Source: Manihot esculenta
Lineage: Eukaryota; Streptophyta; Magnoliopsida; Malpighiales; Euphorbiaceae
DNA: 64,000 nt
Assembly: GCF_001659605.2 (NCBI RefSeq)
Contig: NC_035177.2
Span: 868,611 to 932,610 of the forward strand
Direction of reading: 5' to 3'
In this document: positions 31,227-42,143 of the stretch, piece after piece
Position numbering within the stretch: position 1 is the first letter of the stretch
How the letters are laid out: each line of letters opens with the position of its first letter
Notes under the pieces: generated by a model
The model's input: only the letters and a program-made list of their open reading frames with translations
Databases searched by the model: none
Told to the model about the DNA's origin: nothing
Program-made: the position numbers and the translations under genes

Positions 31227-32254
31227 CACTCCTCTGCACTTATAAAAAGAGCCTTTAGTGGCCGAAGAACACAATTCCTCTCGGCAATTCCGCAAAGCTT
31301 CTGCGCAAGGAAGAATTCGGATCCATCGGTTTTTTTTTTCTTTTCCCTTTTATTTTTCTGTTTTTAATTCAGCCAATGAGTGGCTGATTTCGTTAATCTA
31401 GTTGAATATTGGTTGAAGCTTTAGTTGTTTAATGGGTTGTGAGACTTGATCAAATATTGTTTAACTTTTGGGTACTCAATATTCATGCAATTTCATACTT
31501 AATTTTCATATTATTTTGTTATTGAGATCTACGTTGATTTTTATTTCAAAATAATTATTTGTTAGTTTGAATGATTTAAGTCCGTAATTGCTTAGATTAT
31601 TCTTACATAGGAACACTTGGTGTAAAAACCAAGGAAGTTGCATGATCTAGCGTTATCTCCATACGTTTAGGTAGCTAGGATTGGATCTCTCTATTTCTTA
31701 ATACAATTGACAGTTGTTTGTTGCCTGAGGCCCAAGGACGTTCCTTGGCAACTTGTTGATTAGTAATTAATTAGAGGACGTTCCCTAATTGGTTTAATCA
31801 TAAGGAGAGATAAAGGTGGTGAGAAGCGTCTTCCATCTCCATAACTAATCTATTGAATCAACCCAAAAGAACAAAGTGTCTGTGATCAATCCCAACAACT
31901 AAAGTGGATCCAATACTTCAACTAGAGCTTTCTCATTATTGATTACTCTTTATTTAATTATTTACTTTCCATTATTATTCTCATTATTAGTTTACTACAA
32001 TCAATCTCAAAACCCCCCTGTTATTTTCCTGACAGTTTTTTATCCCAATTTTAATTTATCTCGTTTTATCCCGCTTTCAGTTTTTATCTCATTTTTAGTT
32101 TATTATCATTTCAGTTTATTTTCTTGATCATAAAAAGAGAAATAGGTAAGTTCTCAATTCTCTGTGGATTCGATCCTTTCACCACTATCTACAAGTGTAA
32201 ATTTGTTGGTAACCAGAAAGGTTATTTTTGACCGGCTTCGACAACCGCGAGTCA
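31227..32254 (+). repeat. Athila-type solo LTR, right part
   Basis: This is the continuation of 12871-13553. It ends CAACCGCGAGTCA at 32254, followed by the TSD ATGAA. The Ath-R LTR contains the same sequence complemented, from 59810. A 62-codon frame at 31939-32127 has no counterpart reading and is not a gene. Confidence 0.85.
31241..31248 (+). promoter_or_regulatory. TATA box of the Athila-type solo LTR
   Basis: TATAAAAA lies 15 bp after the Tek-2 target duplication, so Tek-2 inserted just upstream of this promoter. In the Ath-R LTR the equivalent, near 60820, is TATTTAAA on the minus strand. Confidence 0.55.
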
Positions 32255-32259
32255 ATGAA

Positions 32260-32380
32260 CTACCTAATAACTTGGTAGTTACACATAAAGGAAATGGTTT
32301 AGCTTTGAAATATCTAAGAAAGTATAGTTTGTGACAATTATTGCTCTGTCTACACCTTAATAGGGTAAGGGGGTATTACA
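32260..32380 (+). repeat. Tek-1 5' LTR, last part
   Basis: CTACCTAATAACTTGG to GGGGGTATTACA matches the last 120 bp of the Tek-2 LTR (GTATAGTTTGTGACA, TTGCTCTGTCTAC). It completes the LTR broken at 12870. Confidence 0.85.
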
Positions 32381-32385
32381 ATTAG

Positions 32386-32397
32386 TGGTATCAGAGC
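32386..32397 (+). other. Tek-1 primer binding site
   Basis: TGGTATCAGAGC lies 5 bp after the LTR end, in the same arrangement as in Tek-2. Confidence 0.88.
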
Positions 32398-32528
32398 AAA
32401 GATTTAGGCAATTCTAGGTAATAGTATGTATGTGTATATATGTCGTGTATATACATGCCAAAATGAGTTACAGTTATGATATGGTTGTGATGCAAATCTC
32501 TTCTTTTTGTCTTTAAGTCTATTAAAAG

Positions 32529-33655
32529 ATGTCATCTGAGTCACAGAGAGTTGTAGATGAAGAGGTAGAGAGCCATGCTCCCTCTGAGGCAACTGCACCT
32601 ACCACTGCTCCTCCACCTATCGCTGCTGACGGACTAAGACAGGATGCAGTGTTTTAGCAAATAGTTGAGTTGCTTAGTAGGGTTACACAAAATGTGCAAG
32701 AAGTACTACCACCACCACCTATAGCAGTTTAGGTTTCCCCACTTGTTCTAGCTCAAGCATAATCTAGGCCCCTAATAGAAAAACTCAGGAAGTATGGTGC
32801 TATAAAGTTTAGAGGTAAAACGGAAGATGATCCTTTAACTGTAGAATTTTGGTTAGAAAGTATAGAAGGGTTTTTACAGCAGTTACAGTGTTCACTAGTA
32901 AAGAGTTTAATGTGTGCAATATCACTACTAAAAGATGAAGCCTATAGATGGTGGACAACATTAATACAGATAATTCGACTAGAGCAGCAGAATTGGAAAT
33001 TCTTTTTGACAGAGTTTAAGAAGAAATATGTTAGGGTCTTATATATAGAGGAAAGAAGGAGGAAATTATTATACCTCAGATAGGTCAGGCTTACAGTAAC
33101 TGAGTATGAGCGAGAATTTGTCAGGCTTAGTAAGTATACTACAGAGATAGTTCCTACAAAGGAAGAAAGATGTAAATGTTTCAAGCAAGGTTTACATGCT
33201 GATATCAGGATTTACCTCACAACTATGCACATAAGAGAATTTTCATTTTTAGTGGAGATGGCCCACAGCTTAGAGCGAATTAAACAGAAGAGGGTTCAGT
33301 GCTAGTATAAAGGATAATCCTCTACATCTCAAGCAACTAGCAAGAGACAGAGGGATTTTCAGTAGACAGGGCAAAGAGGACCGCTTATGCAGAGTCAGAG
33401 ACTTAGGCAGAGTTTAGTAATGAGGTTTGGATAGCAGACTAGCTCGGTATCTAGTACAGGAGGACCAGGTAGAGGGTTGCCACCAGTATGTGAGCATTCA
33501 GGAGACGTAGTGCAGTATGCAGGAGATTAATTGGGGCTTGCTACCTATATTGCAGCACAAATCACTTTATGAGAGATTGTCCTAGAGGTCAGTCAGTACA
33601 GCCTATACAGAAAAAGAGATCTATGCCAACAGGGCCTAAAAGCAGAGGTATAGAT
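32529..33655 (+). pseudogene. Tek-1 gag, heavily mutated
   Basis: The start ATGTCATCTGAGTCACAGAG at 32529 matches the gag start of Tek-2. The capsid region is readable as KLRKYGAIKFRGKTEDDPL and LLKDEAYRWWTTLIQI, but in-frame TAG and TAA codons occur throughout. Near 33540-33590 is a degraded zinc knuckle (cysteine, cysteine, NHFMRDC). This part is absent from Tek-2, so Tek-1 shows what Tek-2 lost. Confidence 0.85.
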
Positions 33656-34475
33656 ACAGGTGAATTTAGCAATATTCAGTCACAGAGTATCAGAGACAGT
33701 AGAAAGACCAGACACTAGAGCACCTATCAGGGCATATACTATTCGTACAAAGAAAGACCAAGACAAACCATATGTTATAGTTGGTAAATTTTCCATCTTT
33801 GGTAAATATGTTTATGCATTAATTGATCCTAGTTCTACACATTCATACATCAGCATACCCATCACTAATGAGAAGGGAATTCAAGTAGAACCTTTAGAAT
33901 ATGACATAGCAGTGACCAATCCCTTAGGACATCTTGTGTTTGTGAATAGAGTTTAGAGAGATTGTCCTATATGTGTGCAAGGTCACACCTTTTTAGGTGA
34001 CTTGATAGAGTTACCTTTTAGAGAGTTTGATGTGATTTTGGGTATGGATTAGATGTCTAAACATCAACTTATAGTTGATTGTAAGTTAAAGTGAGCTACA
34101 ATTAGAACATTAGAGGGTTTTGAGGTTATAGTTCTGGGTGAGAAGTTAGATTACCTCTCTAATATCATTTTTGCCACTACAGCTAGGAGGTTGATTAGAA
34201 AGGGTTGTACAGCCTATATAGCTAGAGTAATTGAAACTAAGAAGGAAGGTCCTAGTGTGTCAAACTTACCCACAGTATGTCATTTTTCGTATGTATTTCC
34301 TGAAGAATTACTAAGGTTACCTATAGAAAGGGAAGTGGATTTTGCTATAGAAGTTGTGCCAAGCACTGCACCTATTTCTATTGCTCCTTACATAATGGCT
34401 CCTACAGAATTAAAAGAGTTGAAAATACAGTTACAAGAATTACTTTATAAGGGCTTTATTTGACCTAGTGCTTCA
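33656..34475 (+). pseudogene. Tek-1 protease, degraded
   Basis: The open part at 33660-33956 has [16 protein letters not shown], in which the active-site glycine is replaced by serine (DPSST instead of DPGST). It stops at a TAG where Tek-2 reads VYRDCP. The part at 34191-34463 covers the protease-RT linker and [15 protein letters not shown]. The arrangement matches Tek-2 base by base, with many transitions. Confidence 0.88.
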
Positions 34476-35065
34476 CCATGGGGTGCACCAGTGCTATACG
34501 TGAAAAAGAAAGATGGATCTCTTTGATTGTGCATTGATTACAAACAGTTGAATAAGATAACTATAAAGAATGAATATTCACTGCCCAGAATAGATGATTT
34601 GTTTAATCAGTTAAAAGGGGCCAACATTTTCTCTAAGATAGATTTGAGATCGAGCTACCATCAGTTGAGAGTTAAAGGGATAGATGTGCCTAAGACTACA
34701 TTCAGGACACAATATGGACATTACAAGTTTCTGGTTATGCCATTCGGGTTAACAAATGCACCTGCAGCATTTATGGATTTGATAAACCGTATCTTCTACC
34801 ATATTTAGACCAGTTTGTTATAGTATCATTGATGATATTCTGGTATACTCTAAAACTAGGGAAGACCATGATAGGCATTTGAGAGTAGTATTGTAGACTC
34901 TGAGGGAAAAGCAACTTTATGCCAAGTTCAGTAAATGTGATTTTTGGCTCAATAAAATAACATTTTTAGAACATATTGTATCAGCAGAAGGAATCAGGGT
35001 AGATCCACAGTAGATTAAAGTTATTCTTGAATGGAATTCTCCAAAGAATGTTGTAGAGGTCAGAA
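34476..35065 (+). pseudogene. Tek-1 reverse transcriptase, degraded
   Basis: The open part at 34527-34808 has [33 protein letters not shown] and [19 protein letters not shown]. The catalytic region after 34808 is frameshifted, although [10 protein letters not shown] remains readable. Stops before 34527 and near 34890 confirm inactivity. Confidence 0.88.
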
Positions 35066-35660
35066 GTTTCTTGGGTCCAGCTGGGTACTATAGACGGTTT
35101 GTGAAAGGGTTTTCACTTATAGTAGCTCCACTGACTACATTACTACATAAGGATGTTAAGTATGTTTGGGATGATAGATGTCAGGCAAGCTTTGACAAAT
35201 TAAAGACTATGCTCACTGAAGCACCTATACTTACACAACCTATTTCTGATAAGGAATTTGTGATATATAATGATGCTTCTCACAATGGACTTGGATGTAT
35301 TTTGATGCAAGAAGGTAAAGTGATTGCCTATACTTCTAGATAACTGAAACCATATGAGAAGAACTATCCTATCCATGATCTAGAGTTGGCTGCCACAGTT
35401 TTTGAACTAAAGATATAGAGGCATTACCTATATGGTGAGAAATGTTACATTTATACAGATCCTAAAAGTCTGAAATACTTACCCACACAAAAGGAGCTAA
35501 ACCTGAGACAAAGAAGATGGCTAGAATTACAGAAAGATTATGATTGCATTATAGATTATCACCCATGCAAAGCTAATCTGGTAGCAGATGCACTCAGCAT
35601 GAAATTCTTATTTGCATTAAGAGCAATGAATGCGTGGTTGACTATAGTGGATGATGGAGC
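35066..35660 (+). pseudogene. Tek-1 RNase H region
   Basis: RNase H removes the RNA strand during reverse transcription. The open part at 35071-35343 reads [20 protein letters not shown] and then [20 protein letters not shown], ending at TAA. The rest ([22 protein letters not shown]) is interrupted. This domain is wholly missing from Tek-2. Confidence 0.85.
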
Positions 35661-37128
35661 TATCATAGCAGAATTAAAAGTTAGACTCAGCTTACTATAA
35701 CAAATTAAAGAAGTACAGAAAGAAGATACAGAGATAGCTTTATGGACTAGACAAGTATAAGAGGGGAAGAAGCATAAGCATGTGATAAGTGATGATGGCT
35801 ACTTGTACTATAGTAACAGAATATGTTTACCTAACTTTTGAGAGTTAAAACATAGTATTCTTATAAAGACACACAACAATCCATATGTTATACATCTAGG
35901 TAGCACTAAGTGTATCAAGATTTAAAGGCGCATTATTGGTGGCCAGGTATGAAAAGAGATATAGTTGAATTTATAACAAAATGTTTGATATGTCAATGGA
36001 TAAAAGCAGAACATCAGGTTCCATCAGGATTATTGCAGCCTATCGCTATACCAAAATGAAAATGGAATAGAATTACCATGGATTTTGTAACAGGATTACC
36101 ACTTATAACAAGGAAGAAAGATGTCATTTGGGGAATAGTTGACAAGTTAACTAAATCAGCACATTTCTTGCCAATCATAATGGATTATGCATTGAAAAAA
36201 TATGCAGAATTATACATTAATGAAATTGTGAGACTATGGTGTTTCTATCTCTATCATATCAGACAGAGATCCAAGATTCACATCTAGATTTTAGGAAAAA
36301 CTACATGAAGCTCTAGGTACAATATTGAATTTTAGTACAGCTTTTCATCCTCAGTCAGAAAGAATAATTCAAGTTTTGGAAGATATGCTTAGAAATTATG
36401 CAATTGCATTTGAAAGAAGCTGGGAAAGATATCTTCTACTAGTAGAATTTGCCTATAACAATAGTTATTAGACTAGCATTAAGATGGCCCCTTATGAAGC
36501 ATTGTATGGCAGAAAATGTAGAATCCCATTATGCTGGACAGAACTTAGTGAAGCTAAACTTGTAGGTTTAGAGTTGATAAGACAGACTGGGAAGAAAGTG
36601 AAAATTATCAAAGAAAGATTGGAAGCTGCAACAGATAGACAAAAATCCTATACAAATTTGAAGAGAAAAGATATAGAATTTGTTGTTGGGGATAAGCATT
36701 TTTAAAAATTTCTCCATGGAAGAAAGTGCTAAGATTTGGTAAAAATGTAGGCTAAGCCCTAGGTTTATTGGTCCATATGACATAATTGAATGTGTGGATT
36801 CAATAGCCTATAGGTTAGCTTTACCTCTAGAGTTAGATAGATACACAATATCTTTTATATATCCATGTTAAGAAGATACAGATATGACTCTTCACATGTC
36901 ATTTCAGTAGAAACCATTGATGTACAATTGGACTTAACTTACAAAGAAGAACCAGTGAAAATTTTAGCAATGGAAATGAAAGAGTTAAGAAATAAGAAAA
37001 TTCCCATAGTTAAAGTGTTGTGGAGAAATCACAAGGTAGAAAAAGCTACATGGCAGAGTGAAGAAGTGATGAAGCAACAATATCCATAGTTATTCAAAGC
37101 AGGTAAAATTTCGAGGATAAATTTCTTG
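35661..37128 (+). pseudogene. Tek-1 integrase with chromodomain, degraded
   Basis: Separate open parts at 36078-36287, 36484-36705 and 36865-37089 cover the catalytic core (MDFVTGLPL, DKLTKSAHFLPI), [12 protein letters not shown] and the C-terminal chromodomain-like ELRNKKIPIVKVLWRNHKVE. Compared with Tek-2, bases have been lost near 36235, 36350 and 36840. The number of stops marks Tek-1 as the oldest element of the stack. Confidence 0.87.
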
Positions 37129-37141
37129 AGAGGGAAAGAGT
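37129..37141 (+). other. Tek-1 polypurine tract
   Basis: AGAGGGAAAGAGT lies just before the LTR start at 37142. Confidence 0.75.
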
Positions 37142-37409
37142 TGTAATATATTCAAACCCATAGTTAGAATAGTGACATCACTAGGTGTGGGTTAGGCTAT
37201 TTCACTATTAGAACAAGTGAAATTAGAAGAGGTGCTACCTTACCCCAAACTACTTAGGGGAGCTGCTAGCATAACTCTAAACTGCTAATAACTAAATCAT
37301 AGAAAACTCATATAAAGAAATGGACATATCCATAAATAAAGTAGACAGTATGCTAAGCGAGTTAAAAATGAGTCACTTTTGGAAGGTGCTTAGGGTTTCT
37401 CAACGTGCT
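37142..37409 (+). repeat. Tek-1 3' LTR, first part
   Basis: TGTAATATATTCAAACCCATAG matches the Tek-2 LTR start with substitutions and stays aligned to CTTAGGGTTTCTCAACGTGCT. There it is interrupted by Tek-4. It resumes at 58788 (CGCTTGAGGTGCTTATTAG). The U3 is Tek-2-like, unlike the 5' LTR at 10375. Confidence 0.85.
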
Positions 37410-37472
37410 TGTAATGACCCGAAAATCGGACCGCCACCGGCGCTAGGATTCAGGTCGACTTAAGGTCGCCGA
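37410..37472 (-). repeat. Tek-4 3' LTR, terminal 63 bp
   Basis: TGTAATGACCCGAAAATCGG to TTAAGGTCGCCGA corresponds to 56595-56657 of the Tek-4 5' LTR. It ends with GCCGA, the Tek-5 target duplication. Confidence 0.85.
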
Positions 37473-37781
37473 TGTAATACCTGGCTAAAGCAAGCATCGA
37501 AATTCTTACCGTCCGATGGAATTCATAGATGTCAGAGATTTCTAGAAGGGTAATAGAAAGGTTTTCTAAAATGTTTTTAAGTATTTTTAAGGTTTTGAAT
37601 AAAATAGGATTAAGTTTTGAAGAGAAAAGACTATGGGGACTTTTGCCAGGTTCGGCCGCCGAAGGTAATGTTCGGCAGCCGAAAGTGCTTTAGCTTCGGC
37701 CCCCGAAGTTTAAGTTCGGCCTCCGAACGTTGCATAGTTTTGCATGCGATTCAGCTGCCGAAGCTGAAGTGGTCAGTCACC

Positions 37782-37788
37782 TATAAAG
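37782..37788 (+). promoter_or_regulatory. TATA box of the Tek-5 5' LTR
   Basis: TATAAAG in CACCTATAAAGCATTCTCAG. The same position carries a TATA sequence in the 3' LTR (42453-42459), Tek-7 (50094-50100), and on the minus strand Tek-4 (46312-46319 and 58514-58521) and Tek-6 (52898-52904). Confidence 0.65.
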
Positions 37789-39455
37789 CATTCTCAGTCG
37801 ATGATTAGGACAGGTGTTGCCTCCAGATCATTGCCAGAGGAGAGGCCACGTCCTCCATGAGTCATCCTCAAGATTTTATCAAGGTTTGCAAAGTTTTAAG
37901 GTGTTTTGTTGTGGTTTTGAAGGTTTTTGGTCAAAAAGCTAAGTTTTGAGGTTTGGTGAATTTGAAAAGGAGTTGGTCCATTTTTCTTTGTTCAGATCGT
38001 TCATCTTCTTGTCTACAAGAGGTAAGTGAAGATCTTGAACTTGTTCTGATGTTTTACAGGGGTTTTTTTATGGAGGTTTTGGTAGAGGTGCATGATTAGG
38101 TTTAAAAGGAGATTTTTGATGGTTTATGCATGAAAGCATGTTTATGTGTTATGATATGTTGTTTGTTGGGGTTTTTAGGTAGTTTTGGACCCCTTTGTGC
38201 ATATACTTGAGTATATGTAAGTTAAGGAGTTGAAGTATGCATGTTTTGAGAGGTTGAAGGGATTGAGGAGCTTGGTTGCAGGCGAAGCTGAGTTCTGGAT
38301 GAACTCAGGTTCGGCAGCCGAAGGTACATTCGGCCGCCGAACCCCTTGAGAGGTGGCTTTGGCTGCCACAGTTCACCCCCGAGAGTTTTGAGGTTGGCTC
38401 TGGAAGGGGGATTCGGCCGTCGAAGGTGCCACTGAAGGTTAGAGACTTTCGTCTCTGGAGTGTGTTTTAGTCCCCGAACCTTGCCCCCGAAAGGGTTCGA
38501 CAGCCGAAAGTGGAGATTCGGCCGCCGAAGGTACTTGAGTTTTGGCTTTGGATAGGACATTCGGCCCCCGAACCTGCCGCCGAAGGTGTTCTGTCCAGCC
38601 TTCTTTTGCATGCTTTATGTGATTGTTCTAAGAGCTTTTAGAGGGGTTTTGGGGAGTTGTTTAAGGGTTGTTTTGAATTGCTCAGAGTATGTTTGACACC
38701 TCATTCGAGTCCATTTGTGTAGGATTGGACCCGAGAGGTCGAGGAGGTCGTCAATGTTAGTCTTTGCAGAGTCAGTTCAGTATCTGCTTGAGGAGCAGAG
38801 GTGAGTAGAACTAAACTTAATCTTTTTACTGAGAAAATAGAATGCTTTTAGCATAGTTCATGCATGATGAATGCTATGATATATATTAGGGTGATTGCAT
38901 TAGAATCACGATATGGTGCATTGCAATATTTACTTATAGTGGGGATTGGACCAAGGCGACATCAATAGCCCACGATCTGTCATGGTAGTGAAAATCCTGT
39001 GTGAGTTCCTTCGGGAATCGGGTGCCGACAGAGGGAGTTTTGAGGTCATGTCTGATCCGAGATGTGAACTGTTTGTGCTGTGACGCATTCCATGAAAGTG
39101 TGTAATTAATGAACTGTTTTCAGTGTTTCTACTCACTGGGCTTTAGAAGCTCATCCATTTCCCTTAACCCCAGTTTTGCAGGTTCAGAGTGAGCTGGGGA
39201 GGTCAGAAGCAGCAGCGTGTTGGCTCCAGTATTGCTTGTGTAATAGAATAGTGGACATGATGTAAATGAAAGAGATATTTGTTAAATGATGTAATAGATT
39301 GTAAGATAGTGTGTTTATGGTTTAGTATGTGCTTTGCCCAGTGTATGCTTAATCCCTAGTGTATGCATGTATCCTGTTTTATGTTTCTTGATGAGAAATG
39401 AGTCAAACCAGGCTTAATAGATGTTGTGTTTCGAAAACTCTAGTGAAATATATAA

Positions 39456-39580
39456 CTGTGAGGGAAGACAGGGTTTGATTCCCTTGACCCAAGACCAGGC
39501 TGTGAGGGAAGATAGGGTTTGATTCCCTTGACCCGAGATCAGACCGTAAGGGAAGACCGGGTTTGATTTCCGTGACTCTA
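39456..39580 (+). repeat. Three-copy tandem repeat in the Tek-5 5' LTR
   Basis: Three imperfect copies of a roughly 44-bp unit of the type GTGAGGGAAGACAGGGTTTG plus ATTCCCTTGACCC. The same array is in the 3' LTR at 44131-44252. Confidence 0.85.
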
Positions 39581-39821
39581 CGGATAGGATTACTGGTGTA
39601 AGCCCTGGAGGCTATTTCAGATTGGTATATCTGATTGTTTTTTAAGGTTAAGTCTGGTAGTTTTTTAAAGAAAAGTTTTCCAGTTGTCGGATCATGTATG
39701 GGAAGTTTGGAGTTCAGGTTAGGCTTGCTACGGGTTCTGGCGGCCTTAAGCCGATCTGGATCCTAGCGCCGAGCAGTTTGGGGCCGTTACAGAGGGGTAT
39801 CGGTTTCTGGGCTGTTACAGA

Positions 39822-39833
39822 TGGTATCAGAGC
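39822..39833 (+). other. Tek-5 primer binding site
   Basis: TGGTATCAGAGC begins 2 bp after the LTR end. Confidence 0.9.
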
Positions 39834-40129
39834 ATAGGGCCTCATAAGTACGGTGTGTTGAGCATCTTTTGCTCAGGATTAGAGTTGTTTCACATCGGAA
39901 AGATGGTGTTTAGAGGGCATAGGAAGGCAAGCACAATAAGTAAAATCATGTCCACTAGGATGTTGAGTTTTATTTTGCATGCTGATGTGAAATGCCATGA
40001 CTATATGCATGTGCATTGCTGTCATGTTATGTATGCATGTATAGATATTGTAAGTTCATGTGTCTTTCATATGAACTATATGTGTGCTAATATTTGTTTG
40101 TTTGTGTTTTGTGCTTCAGAAGAGCTAAG

Positions 40130-40639
40130 ATGAGTGGTGTTAGTCCACAGATTGAATCAGATCCGTCTGAAGGGTCTTTTGATGAAAATAGAGAAAGAAT
40201 GGATCTAAGGAGAATGTCTAGAGATAGGAGAGAACTAGAATCAGAGGTGCAGAGAAGGGATGTTGGTCTGCAGGTAAATATGGATGAAGAATCGTTAGAG
40301 GATGTTCAGACCAAGGATTCCAAAATTTCTAGTTTAGGAGAAAATGATCCTTCCACTTGGAGTACAGCTACCTCGAAAGGAGTGATGTGGGGGAGAACCA
40401 CTAAGAAAAAAGTCAGAGGCTTGAGAAGATCAAAGAAGAATAAGGTTGGTGCTGGTTCGAGTTCTAGTATAGGCAAAACCAAATGTGTGAGGTGTGGAAG
40501 GCCACATAAGGGAGTCTGTCTTGTTAGGACAACAGCATGTTTCAGGTGCGGACAGGAAGGGCACATAGCACGTGAGTGTCCTACTGCGCCTTGGATGGCT
40601 CAGTCCCAGCGGATATTTTCAGGTCGAGCTGTTCAGTAG
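40130..40639 (+). pseudogene. Tek-5 gag, capsid deleted, zinc knuckle kept
   Basis: A frame of about 170 codons starts MSGVSPQIESDPSEGSFDEN at 40130. The N-terminus aligns loosely with the Tek-3 and Tek-4 gag starts (RRMSRDRRELES versus DPRRSLDESRR). It passes directly to the basic region (TTKKKVRGLRRSKKNKVGAG) and the zinc knuckle CFRCGQEGHIARECP, then stops at TAG. The Tyr/Pro-rich and capsid regions found in Tek-3 and Tek-4 are missing, so it cannot assemble particles alone. The retained zinc knuckle could still bind RNA if expressed. This is a deletion derivative, and the open frame may be accidental. Confidence 0.75.
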
Positions 40640-42130
40640 GAGGCAGCCACATCAGACCCAGTGGTGCCAGGTATGCTCTTTTTTTTTTGAAAGTTTTGAT
40701 ATGTATATTTTTGTGGATTCTAGTAGGATGTCGAGTAATGTGAGAGTAATAAAGTATAATAGAGATTCAGAGAAAAGCTAGAGAGAGAGTTACTATGAGA
40801 TGTTGTGGCATTGAGTTTTATCGTTGACTTTCTCATCTCGTAAAATAGCTTCAAGAAGAAGGAGAAGAAGACGAGTAAGAGAATTAGAACAGAGTAAAGA
40901 GAAGAGTAAAAGTAAGAGTAAAAAGGAGGAAGAATAAGCTCAGAAAGAGATTAGAGCCAGTTTGGGAATAGGTGGTAGTTGAGGCAGAGGAAAGGGTTAG
41001 TTTTTCTTTAGGAAGTTCCCGAGGGAAGTTCCGTTAGCTTTAGCGCGGATCTTCACCCTGACTCAGTAGGAGGCTAACACATCGAACACGGTGACGTTAG
41101 GTACGTTCACTTGGGAGTGTTCGGATGTGTAAGCTGTTTGTTTTGGACCCTAGCGTTTCGCTTTCTTTGTTGGTTGTGAGCCGTTGGTAGATGGGTTTGA
41201 TGACTTCTGGGCTTAGAGTGTTTTCTCTGGGTCAGTAGACCTGAGTATGATCCATCTGAGGCAGAGTCAGTCAGTTCAGTTCAGAGTTTGTGGTGAGTAG
41301 GCGCAATCCAGCTGACCTTATGGTTCTAGAGTTGACTATGTGATGTCCTTCTAGGGCGAATTGGCTAGCTACTCATAGTACTACCTGTGTCTATAGAGAC
41401 AAGGTAGGAGAGTTCAGAGTGCTGGATGGATCAGAGGTAGTCCTTGGAAGGGACAGAGTATAGGTGCCTAAAAGTTAATGTCAACCCCGCAGGCTCATCA
41501 TTGCTCAGGAAAGGTTATCAGAGGGTTCTAGCTCTTGTGAGCAAATTTGGTAGTCAGGTCAGGGAATCAGCCTCAATACCTATTGCTAGAGAATTCTAGA
41601 TGTTTCCCAGACGAGCTGTCAGGTTTACCATCTGTTCGGGAGTTAGAGTTTGGAATAGGAGTGGTGTCTGGACGCAGAACCATTTCTTTCCTTCTACCCT
41701 AACAGGATGGCACCTGCAGAGTAAGATTAGTAAGAGAGGTTTAATAGTTAAGGGTTTTATCCTACTTAGTACCTCACCTTGGAATGTTCCAGTGTTGTTA
41801 TGGGAAACGAAGGATAGATCCTTGAGATTTTATTGTGATTGTGAGCAATTAACAAGGTCACTACTAAGGACAGGTAGTCCTAGTTATGATTGATGTTTTA
41901 GTAAAAACATCTAGTAGAGCTGGTTGTGGTTTTGGTGTGAACCGAGATTTGGGTACTACCTATTGAGAATTAGAAAGTGAAAGGTTAGAAGAAAAAGGTT
42001 AGTTGAGAAAAGATAAAGAGAAGAGGGGTAAGGATCAGAGTGCGCAGCAGAAACTGTGGAGTTTAGGAGTAAATTGAGGTTCTAATTGCTTATTTGTTTG
42101 TTTTTAACATTCGAGGACGAATGTTTTTGA
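40640..42130 (+). pseudogene. Tek-5 protease/RT remnant, strongly decayed
   Basis: Only scattered stretches are recognisable: ARIFTLTQ followed by EANTSNTV near 41040 (the protease linker, compare ARIFTVTQEEANTAN-type sequence in Tek-4), a protease remnant to about 41500, and an RT start near 41600-41890 with GFILLSTSPWNVPVL and SLRFYCDCEQLTRS. Stops and frame changes are frequent. Integrase is absent; after 41900 only 230 bp remain before the polypurine tract. The contrast with the well preserved LTRs is strong. Confidence 0.7.
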
Positions 42131-42143
42131 AAAGGGGGAAGAT
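42131..42143 (+). other. Tek-5 polypurine tract
   Basis: AAAGGGGGAAGAT lies immediately before the 3' LTR. The preceding CGAGGACGAATGTTTTTGAA parallels Tek-3 and Tek-4. Confidence 0.85.

Larger units (their letters stand above)
37473..39819 (+). repeat. Tek-5 5' LTR (2347 bp)
   Basis: It starts TGTAATACCTGGCTAAAGC and ends GGGCTGTTACA. 13-mer groups lie at 37650-37765 and 38307-38585. A TATA box (TATAAAG) is at 37782-37788, shortly after the first group. A tandem repeat of about 44 bp lies at 39456-39580. Confidence 0.92.
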
